Notes under the pieces: generated by a model
What the model saw: the letters and a program-made list of their open reading frames with translations, nothing else
Database searches by the model: none
What the model was told of the DNA's origin: nothing
Program-made: the position numbers and the translations under genes
DNA from: Diploscapter coronatus
Lineage: Eukaryota; Nematoda; Chromadorea; Rhabditida; Rhabditidae
Assembly (NCBI GenBank): GCA_964036155.1
Contig: OZ038422.1
Span: forward strand, 10,873,201 to 10,937,200
Length of the DNA stretch: 64,000 bases
Direction: 5' to 3'
Shown: positions 25,501-37,300 of the stretch, piece by piece
Layout: each line of letters opens with the position of its first letter
How positions within the stretch are numbered: position 1 is the stretch's first letter

Positions 25501-28500
25501 TTGGTTTTTATTTTTATGGTACATTTTTATTTTATTATCTTATCTGATTCTGCTAAATGTTTCTTTTTATTAAAAAAAGTTGATCTTCATTTGGTTCCTT
25601 TAATTTTTTTTCTTAAATCACCTGATTTTATATAAACTTTGTGCTAAAAACGGATCTTCATAAAGTTTCTGCAACTTTTATATTATATCTTCAAATTTTC
25701 AATTTTTACTCCTGTAAACTTCACTCTTCAAGGTCATAAATCAAGGTCAATTTCTTGAAAAATCAAAATTACATCGAATTTAATAATCCTTGTAATTTAA
25801 TTACCACTGGAATTCGAGAGCAAATACTTCACTTTTTCGGTGTCATTCGACTTTGCCATTCTTCTGGAACTGGTTCTGCGAATTTTTCGATTCTTAACCC
25901 TCTCTCATCCAAACATCGCCCAAATTTGGAAAATTTAGTAATGAAATTTGCTGGAAAGGATTGGAGGAAAAGAAGCAGAAAAAGTAAAATTTGAAAAGGG
26001 CAGTTTTCGAATTTTTCGGAGAATAAGTCAATTTCAAGGAAAAGTTCAAGAAGTTGGCGGTTGGAATTTTTAGGTTCATTCTCTCTCTTGTTTTTGTTTT
26101 CTTACAAAATTGATCATTTTCTATTTTGTCGAAAGAAATTCATAAAGTGGCTTGCCATTTGAGAAAAAATAGCTTATTTTTCATAAATTCTTATTCTCCG
26201 TAAAAAAATTTCTCGATTGTTAAAAAATCAAAATAGCTAAAAATACAACTGAATAGAAGGCCCGATTTTGTCGAATTTTCCCGCACCGACCTCGACGATA
26301 CGGTGAGCGATTTTCTCCGCGATGCGACAATTTTCTCGATGTGATTTTTGCCTTTCCCGGCAGTTTTTCGGACAATTTTTCCACCACCACCCCGATTTCC
26401 TCCCGACGCGTCGAAACGTGTTTCTCAAAATTCTCCCAACAAAGTCTCATTCGATTGGGAATGCCTTTCTTCGGAAAATAACAATCGATAGGCATTATGT
26501 CGATATTTTCGACAATTTTGATCGAGATTGTATCTTGTTTAAGAATTCTATAGAATTTTTAATTGTCGTTTTCTAAGAATTTTTTCTAGTAATTAATTTT
26601 AATTTGATGGCATTTAATTCGAGTTTCGAGAATTCTTATTTAAATCCTATGAACCTGGGGAAACTTCTGACATTTTAAATTATTGCAAAAGTTTGGATTT
26701 CACCTTTTCGCAATTCTGCACATAGTTATATATTCATATGCGCATATTTCAAGTTCTAAGTACTGAAGATCTAGCTCTGATAATGTTTAATCGTAATTTA
26801 TGCAGAATTTTTAGGAGTAAGACATGAAAATGACTATCTTTTTCTCCTCATCTCTCATTTCTCATGCTATTTTTCACTCAGACCCATCTGAAGTACGGCA
26901 CTGACTTGCTCAGGTGCGAGCGACCTGAAACGTATTTTTCTCTCTCCGTCTAGTGTAATTTGTCTTGTCTTCTCGAGCTCATAGAATTGCAAATTATCAA
27001 CGCAATTCTGAGCACAGCCTTCGGATGAGTTTTTTTGTAACACTAAAGTTCTAAGCGAATATTATATCATAGATCTAAGTTTCCGAGAGCAAGATACAGA
27101 TTTTTCGTAATATTCAATAAATTTTTGATATATTACTTGTTACCCTAAAAATAATATAGCACTTCAAATCTAATGCATTTTTTTATATCTTCTTTTATAT
27201 AGTATTTTTCCAACATATCCTAAATCAAGTATCTTGCAAAAACTTGTAAATTGAGCATTTGTTAATTTGAGATTCTATATCTACTCTAGAGAATTTATAC
27301 TTTCTCAGAATTATGTAGTTTCGCTCTAAAACCCCTTGTATTTCGATTTAATTAGTCGAAACAACAAATTTTGAAATCAGGTGAAAATTCGAAAGTTTTC
27401 TGGATCGGTGAAAATTTGTTATGTTTCATTTGAAATGCGCACGTTAATTCTAAGGTAATTTCCGCATCACTTAACTTCGTGACTTAAGTATTTTCACTTC
27501 CTTTGAAACGTAATTGCATTTTACATTTCATTTCATGGCTGATTTTTACATTTTATCTAAAATTTATAGTTACTATGTTAAACTCTCCATTTTTCACCTA
27601 GAAATCATATGATAAGTATAAAATTCGAAAATATGTCCAAATCTTTCGCTATCATTTTTCGGATTCCTCGGGAAGAAGAGCATTAAAGTCTCTAGCGTTA
27701 TGAACAATGACAGAGTATTTCATAGTTCCTATCACTTTACCTTAAAATTTTCAGATTAAAATAGAAATCTTCTGAGTTTCGTATCAATATTATACCATTT
27801 CATCTGAATAACTCTAAATTTAGATCTCTTTTCTTTAAATTTTAATCTCCTATTTTTCCAGAAAATTACGTCATTCTCTGCAAAAGATGTATAAAAATCT
27901 TCCAAAGTCCTGCAAGATATCCCATATTTACTGTTCGTTTTTCTTTATCTAATATCATATCTCGTAGGTGCCTTTATTTGCATTGATAATCTCTGATTAA
28001 CATTTGCTTTTTTCTCGTTACGCCAAAAGTGGGCGGGGCCAAAAATTGTGTACGTAATGCGGAAATTTGAGAGCATCCCGTAGAGTATTTGTCTTTGAAT
28101 CGGAAAATAGCACGGTAAATTAGGAGAGTTAGAAGAAAAACTAGAAATAGTATGGAAAAGAAGAGGGCGGGAAATTGAAAAAACTAAGAAATAATATGAA
28201 GAAGTAGAGATTTTCGAAGAAAGTAGGAAAGAGTACTGAAAAAGACGGGAAGTTTGAGAAAGTAAGGCGCAAAAAGTGTCCCTACCGCACCTCACAATTA
28301 AACTGACTGTTCCCTTGAATTTACCTTTCCTTTTCTTATTGATCTGAAATTCTACCTATCTCTTGATTTCAAGCACTATTTTTCAACTATCGAAACTTCC
28401 CATATATCTTTAAAAATATTATTCTTCTTTTCTTTTCCAATCTTAAATTTCGCTCTCTCGATTAAAAATATCTATCACGTGTTGAAATCCCTTTACAACA

Positions 28501-31500
28501 ATGCAACATTTTGATTCTTTTGGTGTATTTTACAGGAATCTCTTTCGCAATATTCCCATTTTTCATTTATTGTTTCGAAATTTAGAAATTCCGAAATTCG
28601 TCATTTACTGTGTTCAAATAATGACGATGAATAAAATAATGGTTCCAAGATGTTTTCATTCTTGTATTTCTCAAAACATATGACCAACTGTTTCTTTATC
28701 GTGGAAATCATTCAGTAGTTCTCAAAATATTTCTCTCTTTTACCATCTAAAATCACATGTTATTTCTTTTAGTCTCCGAAAACCACTAACTATTCCCATT
28801 TGACCGGTCTTTTCCAGGGTTAATTTCCGAATTTCCAGGGAAGTTCTTTTCCTCTGCCTAAATTTCCCTTTAATATTTTCTGCTTCTCTAAACTCCCGAA
28901 ATTCCCGTCTATTTTCGCTGAAATTCAATTCCTGACTTACTTCTTTTCCTACGCGCACATCTTCGAATTCAATACGATAAAGGGGTTATTTTTGGATTTT
29001 CCGAGATTTACTACAAAGGATTTGAATTTTTCACTTTTCTCGAAAAAAATTCTTCTAAGCTTGCTTGATTTTCTAAAAGAAAAATTGATAATTCTTCGAT
29101 ACTTGGATGATTTTTTTTGAAGTTGTTGAATTTTCTAGAAAACCTTTAACTCTTCTCTAATTTGACGTTTCTTTCCAAACTTATCTAATTTTTCATTCGA
29201 AATTTTTTCTTCGATTTTATTTTCTGGGCTTACCTATTCTTTCTAAAATTTTAGGTAAGTTCGTATAATTAATGTAATTGCACTTTGGACGAAGATTTTC
29301 TTCATATTTTTCTATCATCATCTTCCTAATTTTTTCCAGCTCTCCTTCTTTCTCCCCCTTTTTCTCTGTATGCCTTCTCTGTGCTCTCTTCATTTATTTT
29401 TATCCCTCGACTGTCTTCTAACCTAATTGCATTGAGCAATCAACTTATTCAATACACTAGTGTTTCATGCTCATCCCTCCCTTTCCAATGCAAAAGAGTA
29501 GTTGCTAGCTTTTTTCTTTGAAAGGTGACGCAAAGGGCATTCTTTCCAGAATTCTAAAATATAAAGCGCCGATCTTCTACTTCTCAAATTTTTACCTAAA
29601 GAGCACCTCATAATCTATTAGTAGAAGAGATCTATCATGATTTCTTTAGTTTATGACTCGATATTATATTATTTGAAAAAAAATTAGAAATGCCCTGGAA
29701 TTTTTCTTTATTCAACCCCCTCTGGTTATTTTATTCCTTCCTCGCCTCAATAAATTATGATGCAATCCTAATTATACCTAGGGAAATTGTTTTTATTCCA
29801 GACCTCAAATATTCTTCATAAAGATATCTTTTACCGATGCAGAATTATACTTTTTCATTTTCAAAAAAAGGGAATTTTAGTCATATTTGTTAGGAAATAA
29901 ATTATGAAAGAGTGAAAAATTGCCTTTTTCGCACAAGCCCATTTGTCACGAAAATCATAGAGCCGCGCATCAGTATTTTGACGTGCCAGCCGGCAATTTT
30001 ATAATTGTCCAAAACGATTGTATTCACGCTCTGTTTAATATCAAACGATTTTATGTGTTGCCTGAATTCACTATTTTATTTAGATATATTTTTAACTTAA
30101 ATCTAAAACCCTACATAACTATGAGTATAAAGAACAACATTTCTAGGCCAATAGGAACTGATTTATTCATGCTTCTTATTTGTTCACCTTCGTACGTTTA
30201 GGAAGTAAACTAGAAGTTTTTCTTTCTCTCGCATCTAAAATCATAAGCTTTAAATCTGAATAGTCAACGCCATTCAACTCACAAATTCAAAAGATTAATC
30301 CTATCTCTCTAGCCTTTAACCTCCTAATTTTAAAACTGATGCAAGTTTCAGCGTCACATTTTACAAGTCTAATAAATTCTTCGAATCTTAGCTAGTATTA
30401 TTTTATTCTCTCACTACAGGGATGTATAGGGTGGGATGGAATGTTTTTTTCATGAATAAATTATCGTCTTCGGATTTCCAGTAATTGCCCATCGCATTCT
30501 TATTTTCCCTATTCCTGACTCACTCCCCTAAGTAATTGCTATATAGGGGATTTAGGTAATTGTTACCAAGCGGATAAATAGTGGATCACGTTTTTCGTTG
30601 TTTAGATTGCGGCTGCTGCAAATAGGGTCTGTACAAAGTGTTTAGTTTTAGTTATTCTAGGAAATATTTTTTTTACAAAAAAATCGATTATTTTCCTAAG
30701 TCCTAATCTTAGCCATGAAACTGTCTAAAATTGAATATTTGTATTCTACCCGCGTCACTATAATGAACATACTTCTTGACTGATGGTGATTCGTTTAAAA
30801 TTCAAAATATAAACTCTAAAATCGCTTTATTATTTAGGATATCAATAAATTTAACTCATCCACTAACTACTAAAATGGTAAACACAATTATCTCATTCAT
30901 TTTTCAAACTGATTGACTTACGCCTTTGAGTCTCATATGATTCCTGCCTTTAACCTTAAAAAATCAGTTATTATTTATTTAAAATGCCAATCAATTAAGT
31001 AATACTAGATTATCCAAAATTGCTAAAATGATCGACAAATAAATCACTCGTCTGAATGATTTATCTTTTCGAGTCTCAGCTGATTCTCATCGTTGACTTC
31101 ATCGCATCATCATCATTCTACACGTGTTTTTAGCCGTGGGCGAGAGCAAATCTCTTTTCTTCGTTTTCAAACCCGGCTGGCATCTTTCATTCGCCTTCGT
31201 GCCTAACTTTCCCCCTGATCACTGGATTTTTACACTTCGTCCTCTCGCAGCGTCGGTTCAAATGTAAACCGAGTAGACAGGGGCTCATTCCCGTCTTTTT
31301 TCGAAAAGAAATTCGAAAACCACGACAAATATGTTTTAGGTTGCGTTTCTAAAATCCGTGTGTTATTATTTAAAATTTCAAAAAGTCCTTTAAAGTATCG
31401 ATTTTCTTTCAAACATTAGTTTATTCATCTAACTATTCTAATCATTGATCTTTGTTTTATTGATTATTTTAAATTATGCATCCGTAAAATTCGTATTTTA

Positions 31501-31564
31501 TCTATCCTTCTTAAATATTGGGGTTTTTTTCTTTTTTAATTAAAATTTTTGCAGGCTAATTTCT
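19545..31564. other. 12-kb gene-poor intergenic region
   Basis: No protein gene can be supported on either strand. Open frames are short and T-rich, with no pair joined by good splice sites and a conserved-looking protein. Landmarks: a 110-nt hairpin (19964-20073); a purine-rich stretch near 21935-22110 followed by a pyrimidine-rich stretch near 22190-22305; a GC-rich patch near 26270-26420; a small GAGATG...CATCTC hairpin near 24450; and a copy of GCTGATCTTC near 22613. The last part, near 31080-31230, is less AT-rich and may be promoter or 5' leader of the downstream phosphatase, whose start lies 11 nt after a TTTTTGCAG acceptor. Confidence 0.5.
19964..20073. repeat. 110-nt imperfect inverted repeat (hairpin or MITE-like)
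   Basis: The 12 bases ATAGTTGGCGCG at 19964-19975 are exactly reverse-complemented at 20062-20073. An inner pair, CGCGGGTT at 19989-19996, matches AACCCGCG at 20051-20058. The loop holds a poly-A tract. It could be a short non-autonomous element or a structured RNA; no target-site duplication was clear. Confidence 0.6.
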
Positions 31565-33312
31565 ATGTCTCGAGTCGGTATTTTCGGTCAGATCAGCGAA
31601 ATCAATGATCATCTTTTCCTGTCTGGAGCCGGCGTTCTAAAGCCCGAAAAATTACGGCAGAAAAAGATCGTTTTTATCGTGAATGCTACGACGGAAGAAC
31701 CCAATGCGTATTTTCAAGGTGCGAATTTTTAAATATGATAATCCTTCGAAGAAAATCATTTTTAGGAGTTGACTATATGAAAATCCGAATCGATGACCAC
31801 CCATACGCAAGACTTAGTGATTACTTTGATCAGGTTGCCGATAAGATCAAGCAAGTTAAGGTATGTGGCATTTAAAGTTAGCATGAAAAATTAATAGGGC
31901 TCTATTTTCTATCTTTGAGATGAGTTGAATCAGAATTGAAGACAAACCAAATCCAACTCCTATATGAGAAACGTCATGAAATCATAAAATCGGGGATAGT
32001 TTAAGCTTCAGTTCAAAAATCTATAACTGATGAAGATCAGCATTTAGCTTTTAATCTAACGATACATTTCGAATTTTAGGACAAAGGCGGTAAAACCTTG
32101 GTCCACTGCGTGGCTGGCGTTTCCCGATCTGCCTCCCTGGTGATCGTCTACCTGATCAAGCATGAGAGGATGACTCTCAGGTAGCATTTTCATGAAGCAT
32201 TGATCTTCGAAACTAAAGGCTATTCAACGTTAAACACTAAACTCAATAGCATTTTAGTCATGATTTAAAGTATACTCTATTTTAAAATGATGATGCGTAT
32301 AACTTCAGACAGGCATATCATTACGTGAAGAGCGCCAGACCCGTCATCAAACCGAACATCGGATTCTGGAAACAGATGGTCGAATATGAGAAACATTTGA
32401 GAGGTGCGTAAAATTATCATTTATTCAGTGATTATAGCAATTTGTTTATAGAATTATAATGATTTCTTTTGATTCTACGCTCTTCAGGATAGTCCAAAAT
32501 GAACAATTCGTTCACAAATGATGGAATTTTTATAATTTACAAAACAAATTATGATGGTCATAGATTAAAGTTTAGTTTTTAACATTTAGGAAATTTTGAA
32601 TTCACATTTCAGGAACTTCAACCGTGCAGATGCTTAACACGCCACAGTGCGATCTGCCGATTCCTGACGTCTACATGGATGACATCGTTCGGCTGCAGAA
32701 GAGGGAGGAAGAAAAACAAGCCGCCGCCAAGGCGGCTGCGCATAATCATAATAGGTAAAGAATAAATATGATATTTAAAAATTTTATCTAAATATGTATT
32801 TTGTGAAAAAATATACGATATTCACAATCAACATTTCAAACTATTATAGAAGAAAATGTCATTCATTCGATCAAAAATATTTCTAAAAATCGTATCTACG
32901 ATATATTATTTTATGCAAATTTTCAGCAGCCACACGAGCAGTGCTCTATCTCCATCGACGAGAACGATTGCACCTGCACTGGCAACGATGAAGAAGCGAG
33001 GCTATTCGGCTAGGTTAGCAGTCTAAAAATTCGAATTTTTGCTAGCCTCATAAAATTAGCACCCTTCTTACACTTTTTATTATTCAAAAATGAACAACTA
33101 TTTTCAATTTGGAGTCCCAAAATTAGCATAATTTTTCCAGCTCCCTTCGACCGAGTCAATTTTCTTCGACACTCCGACACCCCAGTCCCTCTTTGGCGTT
33201 GACATCGTCATATTCGTTGTTCTCCCCCGCGCCCTCCAGAAAGCCCCGTGATAGTCTCTTTTCGATCTACGCCTCATCCAACCCCCGACATACTTTCTTC
33301 TCTGCTTTCTGA
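31565..33312 (+). CDS. atypical dual-specificity phosphatase (DUSP14/18/21-like)
   Basis: Cysteine phosphatase of 281 residues in seven exons (31565-31718, 31766-31860, 32080-32180, 32309-32403, 32613-32754, 32927-33013, 33141-33312). The signature [11 protein letters not shown] in exon 3 supplies the catalytic Cys and Arg. The general-acid Asp is likely in [15 protein letters not shown] of exon 2. [28 protein letters not shown] in exon 4 matches the subgroup that includes DUSP14, DUSP18 and DUSP21. The catalytic domain fills residues 1 to about 155. The remaining third is low-complexity, first Lys/Glu/Ala-rich, then Ser/Pro-rich with several SP and SR sites, and ends FFSAF. Likely substrates are phosphotyrosine or phosphothreonine proteins such as MAP kinases, by family inference. 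The start ATG follows an acceptor by 11 nt, so a 5' leader exon or spliced leader precedes it. Confidence 0.88.
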
Positions 33313-34354
33313 TTTTTGATTTCTTTCAATTCAAAATTCGTATCATAACATAATGATAAATAGTTTGAAATATTATCAATTTGAATATTTTTCATGATAC
33401 AATTTTTTAAAATTGAATTGACTAAAATCTTTGATATTTAGAATATAGTAAACTTTGCAGAAACTTATGATTTGAATATTCTAATATCAGAAAATTCGGT
33501 CGGTTCAGTTTGTCTTATTTTCCCCTTACCAAAATCGATAGCTCTTTCCTCAGTATTCGAATATATCATTATTAAAAATTGTGCGATTTTTCATATAACC
33601 TAAGATATCGCACGACAATTCTGACCAACACTATTCTTCTATCGCACCAATTCAGGGCTACGCTATGATTTACAAAATTAAGTCGTTTAGTCAATCCACT
33701 ATATTGAAGTTTTAATCTCAATTTTGAATTGTGTATTATAATTTTATGTATAGAATACTTGCCTGATGATTGGACTTGTTTAGTTTTAAAAATGTGTATT
33801 TTTAAAATCACAATCGTTTTGAATTACGTATTAGTTTAAAATATGTCCGTATTTGTCATTTTCTTTTAATTTTAAATTTTAAGAGGAAGGTGATATGCGA
33901 AAATCATTCCCTTGACTCCAATGTTTAGCATTTTGAAGGATCGAAAAATCTCGCAATATTTGAAAATTTAACAAAAAGATTTCCATTTTTAATATAATTT
34001 TTAATTTTAATGTCCTTGATATCGGGTAATTTTAATAATTACTATGAAAATACCACCATCAATTTGCTATTAAGGCATTCTTTCTTGTATATTTATAATT
34101 CAATAAAAATCGTTCACCATTTATTTAGGTTTTAATAAACTTTTCAAATTCCGATCATAAATATATTTCATAACAAATGCAACAATAAAATAATATAGAA
34201 TAAGTGAGGAACTGGCTTTAAAATCGTGTATTTTTGGAATTTGGTAATTCGTGAAAGCCATATAGTTTATCTAGAAATGAACGTTTTCAGAGAGTACTTG
34301 ACCTGTTTTGGTAAGAAAAGATTTTTGGTTTATTTTTAAATTGTTATCGTTGGC
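33313..34354. other. convergent 3' spacer, phosphatase and MCTP
   Basis: About 1 kb of AT-rich sequence between converging gene ends. A plus-strand AATAAA lies at 34102-34107. A TTTATT at 34329-34334 provides AATAAA on the minus strand about 20 nt beyond the MCTP stop. No exon is recognised. Confidence 0.55.
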
Positions 34355-37300
34355 CTATTTATTGATGACGGATATGTTATCTCGTTTTGAAGAAGTAACT
34401 TGGTCCGTAGGATTGTCAAACACACGTTTTTGCACCAAATAGTCCTGCCATTCGTCCTAAAATACGCAAATTTTTAAAGAATAATTTGATATTTATAGAT
34501 TTTGTGAGCCAAAACATTAAACTTTTCATTTAGTTTATCATAGTTATATATATTATTTCCTAAAGTGTTTCCATCTGAATATCGTATAAGAGCTATATTT
34601 TAAATATAAAGTCTAGTAATAATCTATCTAATTTATAAATTATATCTAAAAATTTTTCTACCAATTCTTGATCAGTCGGTACCCTCGACAGAAAGTCCAA
34701 TAGTTCATTGTTGCTGATGTAATTTGGATTCCTCAACTTCTTCGTGAACTTATTGATTCCCCACACGATCAAAACCCATCGGAATGGCACGAAATATAGA
34801 ATCATCGTAGCAATAGTTAGCACCAACACAGCTAACGAAGATAGCCATTTATTCGTGAAGTTGAACGTACTAAAGTCCTTATTTTAAATCTTAACTACCG
34901 TAAATAGCGTACTTTTTAATTCGGTCCAGTAAAGCGGTAATAAACATGAGCGAAGTTTGCACGACGGTCAGCGTGTCCTGCACCGACGATATCGTTTCCA
35001 ACAGAGAACTCTGATTTTGAGCCTAAAATTTTAAAACAATCCATTTTTTGCCGTTTTGCATGATGTTTTACCTCTTTTTTCACGTTTTTATTGTTCGCAT
35101 CAGATTTCTGGATTTTCAGGTCAATCCTGGGCGAGTCCGGAGGTATTCGGAGATTGTCGGAAATTCTCCTGTAGACGTAGCCCCGAAACAGCAAGAACAA
35201 CAGTCCAAGCGGCACGTGGTAAAGTTCAATGTAACATACAGCGAAAATATAAACCTAAAAGTGGATATTTATCGATTTAAAACAAAAACTTGGGATCCAA
35301 CCACGAAAGCGGTGATCGACCTGGTGGTGCTGTGCCAGTTGAAACAACTCTGCGCGTAGTCCTTCCAAGAAATTATCTCCATGACGAATTCCTTCAACTG
35401 CATCACGGTAGCTCGGAAGAGTGCGGCCTAAACATGAATTTTGGGACTAAAATTATGACTTTCTTGTCAAAAATTTTAGTTTTTTGGGTCTAAAATGAAA
35501 ATTATATAGATTGGGAGACATCGTTTCTGGACCAAAATTTCAGTTTTAGGACTAAAGTTAGAGAGCGCAAACGGATTCACGAGAGCCATATTCTGTGCTT
35601 AATTCCTATTCAAAACTATGTATTCAAGCCTGACTAAGAATTTTAGAAGAAATTCTTTTGGCTAAAAAAATTGCAAAATTCGGCACTCCCAAATGAACAC
35701 GTTTTTGAAATTGAAATATCTGTTGTACATTTTTGTACGACAAAATTACGCGTCGATTTTGACTTATAAACCTTTCCTGGGATATATCGTCGATCTAGAT
35801 TAAACCTATTTGTGTTTTCGCAGTCTAAACACGACTTGCTTCCTATTTTGGGAGTCCCCCCACACTATCACTTTTTGAACACTGCTACGCTTTTGTCGAG
35901 GGGTGAAGCTTGCGTTCTTCTCCAACTAAAGTTGAATTTGTAGTTGTTTTTTACCTTGAATTTCGGATTTTTCACGAAATACTTCTTCTCTTTAGGGTTG
36001 AACGTCCTAAGTGCGGCTCGAATCGGGTTGTAGATCAAATCGATTTCCAGCAGAATTTCACCTTTGACTCGTTGAGTCAACTTTCGGTCCTTCAGAGCGT
36101 ACCATCGTCGCTCTCCATTTCTTATCTAAAAGATTGAAAATTAATGTTTAAAACAATTCATGAACAAAGTGCGGCTATCTTCAATCCTTCTCTATCTCAA
36201 ATTTTAAATCTTCCAGCTTCTTACCGCAAGCAGAGGTATTGATACTCGTCCTATGAACTCGAATTTGTTGTTCGGATCCTCATCATATACGGTAACGTCT
36301 AGGCAAGTATGAATGTCTTTCACCATGCTAAATATTTTCCGAAAATAAATTTCCCAGGTAATTCTAAGGGCTCACAACGTAAAGAGTTTGTTCCACTGCG
36401 GCGCCAATGTCTTGTACTCGGTGTGGGTCTGAAGTCTCGTGTTGACCAATTCGACTACGACGAAAGGATCCGACTTCCCTCCTAGATCCTTCGATGGTAG
36501 GTTGTCGGCTCGGAAAACTGGAATCTTTCGCCTTCGAAGAAATCTGCATCTACTTACCCTTGACCGACAAAAACCCGACGTCTTTCATGTCTGATAGCGT
36601 TCGAGGGATGTCCTTGAATTAAAGATATTTATTTTGACAAATAGTCAAAAAATCAGAATTAAAACGTGTTTAAATTTAAAAATAGCATCGAAGTCAGAAT
36701 TTCAACTATCAAAGAATAAAAAAGCCCTACATATTTGGCAATGATCGCGTTCCTGACATCATTTTGAGTAAATTCAGATAAATCGACGACGGTGTTCGTG
36801 GACTGCCTTCCAGAAATCGTGATCAACAGCAGAATCGATCCGATCGGATCCAAATCGTACCATCGCTGAACCGTTTCGTCCCGTTCAAATCTGGATAAAT
36901 CAATCTTGGTCCTAAAATGAAAAATTGAGAATATGTTCATGTCCTCAGGATACTATAATTGGGAAAAATATAGACAGAATTTTACTGCCTATTTTTAGAA
37001 TATGATCGAGCGATTTTCAAAAAATGAAATAGGAAGACGCTTACATTCCAACGAAAATAGTCCATCATATTCAAAATGCCAAATAAAAATATGTTTTAGG
37101 AGATTAAAATTTTATACTAACTTCCCAATAGTCTTATTCGACTTCCGATCCACGCACATAATCTCCAACTCCTCTGTGGTTTCGTCATAAATATGCATGT
37201 CAAACTGCTCGACCCAATTCGGCTCAGAGGTTCGATTGCAAATCTGAAAAAAACAATCAATTTTTGAAAATATCCAAGTTACTTACCTTGCTCTTATACT

